This document shows, piece by piece, positions 1 through 5,661 of a stretch of DNA of 9,729 nt. The position numbers were made by a program, and so were the translations under genes. Origin of the DNA: an uncultured Prevotellaceae bacterium (GTDB taxonomy: Bacteria > Bacteroidota > Bacteroidia > Bacteroidales > Bacteroidaceae); the NCBI GenBank assembly GCA_947303695.1, contig CAMYYX010000064.1, positions 1 through 9,729 on the forward strand. The letters are read 5' to 3'. The number at the start of each line of letters is the position of its first letter. Positions within the stretch are counted from its first letter, which is position 1. The notes below the pieces were generated by a model. The model was not told the origin of the DNA. It saw nothing but the letters and a program-made list of their open reading frames with translations, and did no database searches.

Positions 1-797
1 CGGCTCAGACCATTATGCGAAATTATAGTTTTGCCATTAAGGACAACTTCATCATTAGTGGCGATAAGGATTTCACACTTGAACCATACGATGCCGTGAT
101 GGTAAGAAGAAGTCCCGCCTATGTGACACCATTCTCAGCAACGGTAGAAGGCGAAGTGACCTATGAAGGTACTTATTATATGGAAACCAAGAACCAACGT
201 CTTAGCGATGTTGTGAAAGCTGCAGGTGGTGTTACTGCTTCAGCATATATCCGTGGTGCACGATTAATCCGTCAAATGACAGAAGATGAGCAGGCGCGTA
301 TGCAGGAAGTAATTCGTGTGGCTCGTCAAAACCAAGATGAGCAAGATTCTATCAGTCTTGATAAATTGATGACAGAAACGACTTACACCGTAGGTATTCA
401 TCTTGATGAGGCATTGGCACGTCCAGGCAGTACTGAGGATGTTGAGTTGATTGAGGGAGACCGTTTGATTATCCCCCGTTACAACCATACCGTTAAGATA
501 TCTGGTGATGTGATGCGTCCAAATACTGTAGCACTGAAGGAGGGCAAGAAGTTGAAGTATTACATCGAGCAGGCTGGTGGATATGGAAGCCGTGCCAAGA
601 AAAGCAAGGCCTTTATCATCTACCAGAATGGTACGATGGCTAAAGCCAGCAAGGGCAAGATTGAACCAGGATGTGAAATTATCGTACCCTCTAAGCATAA
701 GAAGGATGGCACAACGTTGGCTCAATGGCTTAGTATTGGTACCAGTGTAGGTACACTGGGTACAATGGCTGCTACAATTGCAAATCTTACAAAATAA
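1..797 (+). CDS. SLBB-domain polysaccharide export protein, C-terminal part (5' end outside window)
   Basis: Partial gene: the reading frame is open from the first bases (first complete codon at base 3), so the ATG at 15 is internal and the true start lies upstream. The visible 265 residues hold two SLBB-type (ligand-binding beta-grasp) units, roughly at nt 144-277 (from VEGEVTYEG, with the hallmark VVKAAGGVT) and nt 492-632 (from VKISGDVMRPNTV, with YIEQAGGYG). A helical, charged linker with QDEQDSISLDKL separates them. The C-terminus has a hydrophobic Gly/Thr/Ala-rich stretch (about nt 720-790) that could be a membrane segment. In the Wza/BexD-like family such proteins form the outer-membrane export channel for capsule or exopolysaccharide, and Bacteroidetes members are long with several SLBB repeats. 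The next gene, a Wzz-like protein 21 bp downstream on the same strand, is the usual partner. Family assignment is secure; the polysaccharide exported is unknown. Confidence 0.88.
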   Translation, partial: AQTIMRNYSFAIKDNFIISGDKDFTLEPYDAVMVRRSPAYVTPFSATVEGEVTYEGTYYMETKNQRLSDVVKAAGGVTASAYIRGARLIRQMTEDEQARMQEVIRVARQNQDEQDSISLDKLMTETTYTVGIHLDEALARPGSTEDVELIEGDRLIIPRYNHTVKISGDVMRPNTVALKEGKKLKYYIEQAGGYGSRAKKSKAFIIYQNGTMAKASKGKIEPGCEIIVPSKHKKDGTTLAQWLSIGTSVGTLGTMAATIANLTK

Positions 798-810
798 TTT
801 AAAAAGTAAT

Positions 811-816
811 AAAGGA
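811..816 (+). promoter_or_regulatory. Possible ribosome binding site of the Wzz-like gene
   Basis: AAAGGA lies just upstream of the ATG at 819, in the 21-bp gap after the SLBB gene. The spacing is short (2 nt). It supports the 819 start over the next in-frame Met codon at 861. Shine-Dalgarno motifs are not reliably used in Bacteroidetes, so this is only suggestive. Confidence 0.35.
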
Positions 817-818
817 CT

Positions 819-1940
819 ATGCAGAAAGAGCAGGAAAATAACATAAAAGCAGAAGCAAAGATGGGAAAGATTGATTATAAGAAGTTGCTGCAGGACGTAA
901 AGAAAAATAAAAAGTATTTCTTCATTGTTTTGCCAATAGTACTTGTAGTCGTAGCACTCCTTTCACTTTGTGTACCTAATTATTATAATTGTACAGTTGT
1001 GCTTGCACCTGAACTTTCAGGTGGTACTGCCAAGCGGGCAAGTTCGTTGGCCAGCATAGCGAGCAACTTCGGTATTAGTCTGGGAAGCAGCAGTAGCGAT
1101 GGTGATGCCTTGTATCCAATGCTCTATCCTGAACTCATGAACAGCGTAACTTTCCGCACTTCACTCTTTCCAATTAAGGTGCAACGGGAAAAAGGCGGTA
1201 AGACAATGACCTATTACGACTATCTTCAGAAAGGTCAGAAGTCACCTTGGTGGTCAAAGATTATGCCTGCCATCATGTCTCTCTTTACAGATAAGAAAGA
1301 AGGAATGGGACAAGAGGTGAACACGTTTAAATTGACGAAGGAACAATCAGAAATCGCCAAAGTAATAGCTCAGAAGGTCGTGTGTGATGTTGACAAAAAG
1401 ACAATGGTGATAACCATCAATGTGACAGATCAAGATCCGCTGATTGCAGCTACAATGGCAGACTCTGTTCAGGCGAAGTTACAGGAATACATTACGGAGT
1501 ACCGTACACAAAAAGCGAGAATAGACTATGATCATAACAAGAAGATTTATGATGAGACGAAGGCTCGTTATGATAAGGCGGTATTGGATTATGCAAATTA
1601 TGCAGATGCCAACCAACGAGTGTTTCTCGAACGTGTACGTAGTAAGCAGACCAAACTGCAGAATGAGATGTCTATCCAGACACAAGCCTATACACAGATT
1701 GCTGCCCAGTTGATGGCATCTGAAGCAAAGATTCAGGAAGATACTCCGGCATTTACCACTCTTCAGCCGGCTACTGTCCCTTTGAAGAAATCTGGTCCTG
1801 CACGCTCACAGGCTTGTCTGATTAGTCTTTTCCTCGCATTTATTTGTGTTACGCTCTATTGTTTCCATAAGGAAGGTGACTTGATTCCGCTTGTGAAGTC
1901 GTTGATGGGTCAGGACGGAGACGAAGAAGTTGAGAAATAA
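819..1940 (+). CDS. Wzz-type polysaccharide chain-length determinant / co-polymerase
   Basis: 373 residues with the classic polysaccharide co-polymerase (PCP) layout. There is a short charged cytoplasmic N-terminus, a first membrane helix (about 33-53, FFIVLPIVLVVVALLSL), a large periplasmic region, and a second membrane helix (about 331-349) followed by a short acidic tail. Just after TM1 is the Wzz-domain strand TVVLAPELSG, where most of the family has a similar beta segment. Residues about 225-305 are long helices likely to form the coiled-coil stalk. Before TM2 is the Pro-rich signature P-A-T-V-P-L-K-K-S-G-P-A-R. Such proteins set polymer length and couple polymerisation to export through the SLBB/Wza channel. 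The protein ends after TM2 and has no C-terminal tyrosine-kinase domain (no Walker motifs), unlike many Bacteroidetes Wzz-kinase fusions. Start at 819 chosen for length and the preceding AAAGGA. It is very likely cotranscribed with the upstream SLBB gene. Confidence 0.88.
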   Translation: MQKEQENNIKAEAKMGKIDYKKLLQDVKKNKKYFFIVLPIVLVVVALLSLCVPNYYNCTVVLAPELSGGTAKRASSLASIASNFGISLGSSSSDGDALYPMLYPELMNSVTFRTSLFPIKVQREKGGKTMTYYDYLQKGQKSPWWSKIMPAIMSLFTDKKEGMGQEVNTFKLTKEQSEIAKVIAQKVVCDVDKKTMVITINVTDQDPLIAATMADSVQAKLQEYITEYRTQKARIDYDHNKKIYDETKARYDKAVLDYANYADANQRVFLERVRSKQTKLQNEMSIQTQAYTQIAAQLMASEAKIQEDTPAFTTLQPATVPLKKSGPARSQACLISLFLAFICVTLYCFHKEGDLIPLVKSLMGQDGDEEVEK

Positions 1941-1960
1941 TTCTTAGGACATATATTATC

Positions 1961-1992
1961 AAAAAGGGGTTGTGGCTTCACAATCCCTTTTT
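1961..1992 (+). terminator. Intrinsic terminator of the polysaccharide export unit
   Basis: Bases 1961-1974 pair with 1979-1992 in a 14-bp stem (one G-U wobble, 1969/1984) around a GCTT tetraloop. The 3' arm ends in five T's and continues into ATATGTTG. It lies 20 bp after the Wzz stop codon. Because the stem begins with A5 and ends with T5 it could also work on the opposite strand, backing up the rho terminator. Confidence 0.85.
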
Positions 1993-2003
1993 ATATGTTG
2001 TAT

Positions 2004-2035
2004 AAAAAACGAGCTAACTTCTCAGTCTGCTCGTT
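2004..2035 (-). terminator. Intrinsic terminator of rho
   Basis: Read on the minus strand from 2035, AACGAGC pairs with GCTCGTT (7 bp). An A/A mismatch follows, then GACT pairs with AGTT (one G-U) capped by a GAGA (GNRA) tetraloop. The hairpin runs directly into a T6 tract (2009-2004) and ATA. It lies about 155 nt beyond the rho stop codon at 2190, giving rho mRNA an A/T-rich 3' UTR. The interval 2036-2189 holds no gene I can support. Confidence 0.75.
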
Positions 2036-2189
2036 AATTTATGAAAAAGTCTTTACCTTATAGCAAAACTATATTACTTATAGCTTATCGCTTGCAAAAT
2101 TATTCAATAAATATAAACTTTCCAAATATTTTTGGGATTTTTTAGAACAATTTGCAGATTTTTGTGCGATAAAGTTTCTTTTTTGTACC

Positions 2190-4292
2190 TTATCCGTTCA
2201 TCGTAGCGAGAAATTCCTCGTTACTTTCTGTACGTTCGATATGTTTCAAGATGGTATCCATTGCTTCCAAGTTAGTCATGTCTGCAATATGATTACGGAT
2301 AATCCACATTCTGCGACGGGTATTCTCATCTTGCAATAGGTCATCGCGTCGAGTGCTTGATGCGATGAGGTTGACTGCTGGGAAGATACGCTTGTTGGCC
2401 AACGCACGGTCGAGCTGCAATTCCATGTTACCAGTTCCTTTGAACTCTTCGAAAATCACCTCGTCCATCTTTGAACCTGTATCAATCAGTGCTGTAGCAA
2501 TGATGGTGAGTGAACCTCCACCTTCAATGTTACGTGCTGCACCGAAGAATCGTTTTGGCTTTTGCAGTGCATTGGCATCCACACCACCTGTGAGTACTTT
2601 TCCTGATGCAGGGCTTACTGTATTGTAAGCTCGTGCCAATCGAGTAATCGAATCGAGGAATATGACAACGTCGTGTCCACATTCTACCATACGTTTGGCT
2701 TTTTCCAATACTAGATTTGCAATCTTCACATGGTTGTCAGCAGGTGCATCGAAAGTTGATGCAATCACTTCAGCATTTACCGTACGAGCCATGTCGGTTA
2801 CTTCCTCAGGACGTTCGTCAATAAGCAGCATCATCAGGTAAGCCTCTGGGTGATTGCGGGCGATGGAGTTTGCGATGTCCTTCATCAGTAACGTCTTACC
2901 TGTCTTTGGCTGTGCTACAATCAGTGCACGCTGTCCCTTTCCGATAGGTGAGAACAAGTCTACGATTCGAGATGAAGGGGTGTCTCCCTTTCCGCTGCAG
3001 AGTTGGAATTTTTCTTCTGGGAATAATGGTGTGAGATATTCAAATGGTACACGGTCTCTTACGACAGAGGGCGCACATCCGTTGATTTTCTCAATGTTGA
3101 CCAACGGGAAGAACTTTTCTCCTTCGTGTGGTGGTCGGATTGTACCTTCGACAACATCACCTGTCTTTAGTCCAAAGTGTTGTACCTGTGATGGATTGAC
3201 ATAGATGTCATCTGGTGAGGTGAGGTAGTTATAGTCCGAACTCCTTAGGAACCCGAAGTCACCAGAGAGGTCAAGCACACCTGATACAGAAACGATGTTA
3301 TTGAAATTGTAAGGCTCCATATCGATGTCGTCATAATCTGCCTGGTCTACGTCATCATCTCCAGAGTTTGAAACGTCCGTTAAATTAGGATCGAAGCCAA
3401 TCTTCTGCTCATGATTGAATTGTCTGAAATAACTTAGTTGAGCATGTTCTTCAGGATCCGTATCATTGGGAATATCCTCCACAATGATGAAATCTACATC
3501 ATCGGAAAATGGTTCCGTTATTTGTTTCTTAACACTATTGCTTTCTGCATTTGATTGCTCGCTGTATTCTGGAAGGTCGTTTTCTGCCATGTCATTTTCT
3601 GTAAGTTGACGGCTGAAATCCATCAGCGAAGTCTTCTTTTTGGTATTTTCTTCAGGAGTCACCTCGCTCTCATTTGCATCGAAAAGAGGTGCTGGACTTT
3701 CTTTTTCGGTTTTCTTTGTGTTGCTTTCGTCGGTAGTTTGTTCTGTGTCAGTTTCTTCTTTCTTAGGTCTGCCACGTTTTCTCTTTGGAGTTTCTTTCTC
3801 CGCTTTTTCTTCCTCTTGAGGAGTTTCAGTATTATCTTTTTCTGTTTGTTCTTCTTTCTCTAGAGGCTCATCTTTCTTAGGTCTGCCACGTTTTTTCTTG
3901 GTTGGTTCTGCAGGAGCTGATTCGATAGACGTTTCCTCTGCTACCATTGGTGTTGGCGCTGATTCTTGATTGATTTCAGGTTGTTCCAACATCTCTTTTT
4001 CTTCTTGTGACAAATCGTTAAATAACGAGTTTGTTGGAGCAGCAACAGTCGTCTGCTTCTCTATTTTCTTAGCCTTGAGCTGATTGGCAGAATATACAAA
4101 GTCAACGGTTTTTATTCTATTTCGTTTTTTCGGTTTTTCCATTGCTTTCTGGGCGGCCGATTCGCTTTCATGGTCGATAATGTCATACATCAACGCTTCA
4201 TGGTCTTTCTTGTTAGAGCTGATACCATATTCATCTGCAATAGCTTGCAGTTCTTCCAAGCTCTTGTTCTGTAGTTCTGATTTACTATACAT
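2190..4292 (-). CDS. rho: Transcription termination factor Rho, with long disordered insertion
   Basis: 700 residues; ring-shaped RNA-dependent ATPase that releases transcripts from RNA polymerase. Order: Rho N-terminal helical domain (about 1-45, SKSELQNKSLEELQAIA); a low-complexity, highly charged segment (about 50-330); the cold-shock-like RNA-binding domain (about 332-403, with GDFGFLRSSDYNY and DIYVNPSQV); then the RecA-type ATPase to the end. Walker A is QPKTGKT at 461-467 and Walker B is VVIFLD at 542-547. The Q-loop/R-loop region GTGNMELQLDR and the segment KRIFPAVN are intact. E. coli Rho is 419 residues; the excess is nearly all the inserted segment, which holds two KRGRPKK AT-hook-like motifs (134-140, 172-178). 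Insertions here are typical of Bacteroidetes Rho. Start 4292 was chosen because the Rho domain begins there; an in-frame ATG at 4343 would add 17 basic, unrelated-looking residues. Transcribed alone from its own promoter at 4426-4457. Confidence 0.97.
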   Translation of the reverse strand: MYSKSELQNKSLEELQAIADEYGISSNKKDHEALMYDIIDHESESAAQKAMEKPKKRNRIKTVDFVYSANQLKAKKIEKQTTVAAPTNSLFNDLSQEEKEMLEQPEINQESAPTPMVAEETSIESAPAEPTKKKRGRPKKDEPLEKEEQTEKDNTETPQEEEKAEKETPKRKRGRPKKEETDTEQTTDESNTKKTEKESPAPLFDANESEVTPEENTKKKTSLMDFSRQLTENDMAENDLPEYSEQSNAESNSVKKQITEPFSDDVDFIIVEDIPNDTDPEEHAQLSYFRQFNHEQKIGFDPNLTDVSNSGDDDVDQADYDDIDMEPYNFNNIVSVSGVLDLSGDFGFLRSSDYNYLTSPDDIYVNPSQVQHFGLKTGDVVEGTIRPPHEGEKFFPLVNIEKINGCAPSVVRDRVPFEYLTPLFPEEKFQLCSGKGDTPSSRIVDLFSPIGKGQRALIVAQPKTGKTLLMKDIANSIARNHPEAYLMMLLIDERPEEVTDMARTVNAEVIASTFDAPADNHVKIANLVLEKAKRMVECGHDVVIFLDSITRLARAYNTVSPASGKVLTGGVDANALQKPKRFFGAARNIEGGGSLTIIATALIDTGSKMDEVIFEEFKGTGNMELQLDRALANKRIFPAVNLIASSTRRDDLLQDENTRRRMWIIRNHIADMTNLEAMDTILKHIERTESNEEFLATMNG
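3757..3894. repeat. Exact 24-bp direct repeat encoding the two AT-hook-like motifs of Rho
   Basis: The 24 bases at 3757-3780 recur identically at 3871-3894, 114 bp apart. Read on the minus strand both copies encode KRGRPKK plus a following acidic residue. Synonymous positions are identical too, which suggests recent duplication or conversion within the low-complexity insertion rather than independent origin of the two motifs. Confidence 0.85.
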
Positions 4293-4425
4293 TGTGTTGT
4301 TAATTAATAATCTCTTTGCATGTTTGCTACGTACACACTCCATACTCCAATCCTATATGCTGTGGAGGTGACATAAAAAACGTGATAATAGGAATTGATT
4401 TTTGGTTTTCTACCAAAATCGAATG

Positions 4426-4457
4426 CAAAAGTACGATAAATTAATCTATTACCCAAA
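4426..4457 (-). promoter_or_regulatory. rho promoter (Bacteroidetes type)
   Basis: On the minus strand, a -33 element TTTG (4457-4454) is followed after 20 bp by a -7 element TACTTTTG (4433-4426), matching the Bacteroidetes sigma-ABfr consensus TTTG-N19-21-TAnnTTTG. Predicted transcription start is about 4419, giving an mRNA leader of about 125 nt before the ATG at 4292. The leader contains a weak CTCCA/TGGAG inverted repeat (4363-4367 with 4345-4349). Confidence 0.75.
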
Positions 4458-4507
4458 TATTTTCTCCTTTTTTTGAAGAAATACTCCCTTTTTTCTGCAT
4501 TATCGGC

Positions 4508-4537
4508 CTGCTTTTCCTGATAATTTTACTATCTTTG
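4508..4537 (+). promoter_or_regulatory. engB promoter (Bacteroidetes type)
   Basis: The -7 element TATCTTTG at 4530-4537 matches TAnnTTTG exactly. The -33 position is weak (CTG at 4508-4510, 19-bp spacing). Transcription would begin near 4543-4544, only about 12 nt before the ATG at 4556. This box overlaps the TTG at 4535, which argues against that upstream start codon. Confidence 0.65.
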
Positions 4538-4555
4538 CACAAAATAGTTATAAGA

Positions 4556-5158
4556 ATGATCATCAAGACAGCGGAATTTCAGATTAGTAGTCCTCGGGCA
4601 GATATGTGTCCAGCTACTAGTCTTCCAGAATATGCTTTTATCGGCAGGTCGAATGTCGGTAAGTCCAGTCTTATCAATATGCTGACTGGTAAGAGCAAAC
4701 TCGCAATGACTTCAAGCACACCAGGCAAAACCATGCTCATCAACCACTTCCTCATCAACAGCAGTTGGTATTTGGTCGACTTGCCAGGCTATGGATTTGC
4801 CCAACGCGGTAAGCGCGAGATGGATAAACTGTGGAACCTTATCTCGCACTATGTGCTTGAACGCCAACAACTCACCTGCTTGTGTGTACTCATTGACATC
4901 CGTCACGAACCCCAGCAGAAAGACCTTGACTTTTTGGAGTTTTTGGGTGAGAATGGTGTCCCGTTCATCATTGTATTTACCAAAGCGGATAAAATATCCA
5001 AAACCCGACAGCAGGCTAATGTTGAGGAATACATGACTGTGCTGTCCGAAAGATGGGAAGAACTTCCTCCTTATTTTATAACGAGCGCGCAAAGCCGACA
5101 AGGTAGGGAAGAGCTCCTCGACTATATTGATAAAATAAATAAATCTATTATTTTGTAG
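4556..5158 (+). CDS. engB: Ribosome biogenesis GTP-binding protein EngB (YihA/YsxC)
   Basis: 200 residues, the family's normal length. TRAFAC-class GTPase needed for late assembly of the 50S ribosomal subunit. All GTPase motifs are visible: G1 GRSNVGKSS (30-38), G2 TSSTPGKT (52-59), G3 DLPGYG (75-80), G4 TKAD (142-145) and G5 TSA (176-178). The first beta strand and the approach to G1 (LPEYAFIGRSN) are typical of EngB. The ATG at 4556 is preferred over an in-frame TTG at 4535: family members start a few residues before this strand, and the TTG lies inside the -7 promoter box. Divergent from rho. Its last 11 bases, including the stop codon, overlap the 3' end of the convergent coiled-coil gene, and no separate terminator hairpin is evident between them. 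Function is certain by motif; essentiality is inferred from the family. Confidence 0.97.
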   Translation: MIIKTAEFQISSPRADMCPATSLPEYAFIGRSNVGKSSLINMLTGKSKLAMTSSTPGKTMLINHFLINSSWYLVDLPGYGFAQRGKREMDKLWNLISHYVLERQQLTCLCVLIDIRHEPQQKDLDFLEFLGENGVPFIIVFTKADKISKTRQQANVEEYMTVLSERWEELPPYFITSAQSRQGREELLDYIDKINKSIIL

Positions 5159-5594
5159 AGCGTTGGCGATAGAACCAAGCCGATGCCAGCGCAATCACTA
5201 GCGAAGCGCAGATAGCGATGATAATACCTGTAGGCATTGATGCTTGTTGCATTTCACCATTGTTATCCGAACATTCCTGAATTGTGGTGATAGTTTTAGT
5301 TGGTGCTGCAGAAAAGTTGTTAAACTGCTTCTCAAGCTTTTTCTCGGCTTTCTTCATCTTCTTCTCTGCTTTCTTCGCCTGTTTTTCAAGCTTCTTCTCA
5401 GCTTTCTTTGCCTCCTTTTCAAGCTTCTTTTCTGCTTTTTTTGCTTGCTTTTCAAGCTTCTTCTCAGCTTTCGTCATGTTTTTTTCTGCCTGTTTCTGGG
5501 CTTGTTTCGCCTCCTGTTCTTCCATTGCTCTAATTGTTTGTAGACGCACTTCTTCCGAAGGCCATGGCGCGATGTCTAACAAATGGATAATCAT
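5148..5594 (-). CDS. Lys/Glu/Ala-rich coiled-coil protein with C-terminal membrane anchor
   Basis: 148 residues; family not recognised. The N-terminus (1-25, with DIAPWPSEEVRLQTIRAMEE) is not low-complexity and may be a small folded or docking segment. Residues about 26-90 are one long, highly charged helix built on an 11-residue unit KAEKKLEKQAK, present three times (42-74) and then in shortened forms to 90. Ala/Leu fall at a 4-4-3 spacing, the hendecad pattern of a coiled coil. A Ser/Thr/Asn/Gln-rich linker (about 91-120) leads to one membrane helix (about 121-142, GIIIAICASLVIALASAWFY) and a six-residue basic tail. No signal peptide, so probably tail-anchored in the inner membrane, though the basic tail leaves topology open. 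It lies 67 bp after the MFS gene on the same strand with no promoter box in between, so cotranscription is likely. Function unknown; structural spacer, scaffold or membrane tether are possibilities. A real gene is favoured over a low-complexity artefact by the clear TM segment and unique ends. Confidence 0.72.
   Translation of the reverse strand: MIIHLLDIAPWPSEEVRLQTIRAMEEQEAKQAQKQAEKNMTKAEKKLEKQAKKAEKKLEKEAKKAEKKLEKQAKKAEKKMKKAEKKLEKQFNNFSAAPTKTITTIQECSDNNGEMQQASMPTGIIIAICASLVIALASAWFYRQRSTK
5325..5471 (-). repeat. 33-bp tandem repeats encoding an 11-residue (hendecad) unit
   Basis: About three full 33-bp units followed by degenerate or shortened units, visible on the + strand as recurring CTTTCTT(T/C)GCC and TTTTCAAGCTTCTT blocks. 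They encode KAEKKLEKQAK-type repeats. Copies differ at synonymous positions, so the array is not newly expanded throughout, but it is the kind of tract that can gain or lose units. Confidence 0.8.
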
Positions 5595-5600
5595 ACTTCT

Positions 5601-5655
5601 TTCGTTTAAATGGTTATTTATTTGATTGGAAATTTGTTTATTCGTTTAATTGGTT
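5601..5655. repeat. Imperfect 15-bp direct repeat between the MFS and coiled-coil genes
   Basis: TTCGTTTAAATGGTT (5601-5615) and TTCGTTTAATTGGTT (5641-5655) match at 14 of 15 bases and start exactly 40 bp apart. They fill most of the 67-bp intergenic gap. No function is evident; on the transcribed strand they are A-rich and lie in the leader of the downstream coding region. Confidence 0.6.
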
Positions 5656-5661
5656 TTCTGG

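Noticed and set aside
2095..2134. TAnnTTTG-like boxes on both strands (TATTTTTG at 2127-2134; TAATTTTG at 2102-2095 on the minus strand)
   Set aside because: They lie in the A/T-rich 3' UTR of rho with no gene downstream in a suitable position; chance matches are expected here.
4345..4367. CTCCA/TGGAG inverted repeat in the rho leader as a riboswitch or attenuator
   Set aside because: Only 5 bp with a 13-nt loop and no following T tract or recognisable aptamer; too weak to call.
2353..4371. Four + strand frames opposite rho
   Set aside because: Complete Rho motifs on the minus strand explain the region; the + frames are low-complexity or Cys/Ser-rich shadows.
4535..4555. TTG start codon for engB seven codons upstream
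   Set aside because: The TTG is part of the predicted -7 box TATCTTTG and would probably lie upstream of the transcript start. The ATG at 4556 gives the normal family N-terminus.
5244..5625. Two + strand reading frames rich in Phe/Ser/Leu opposite the coiled-coil gene
   Set aside because: They are mirror translations of the Lys/Glu/Ala repeat tract. They have no start context, and the minus strand has a sensible TM segment and unique ends.
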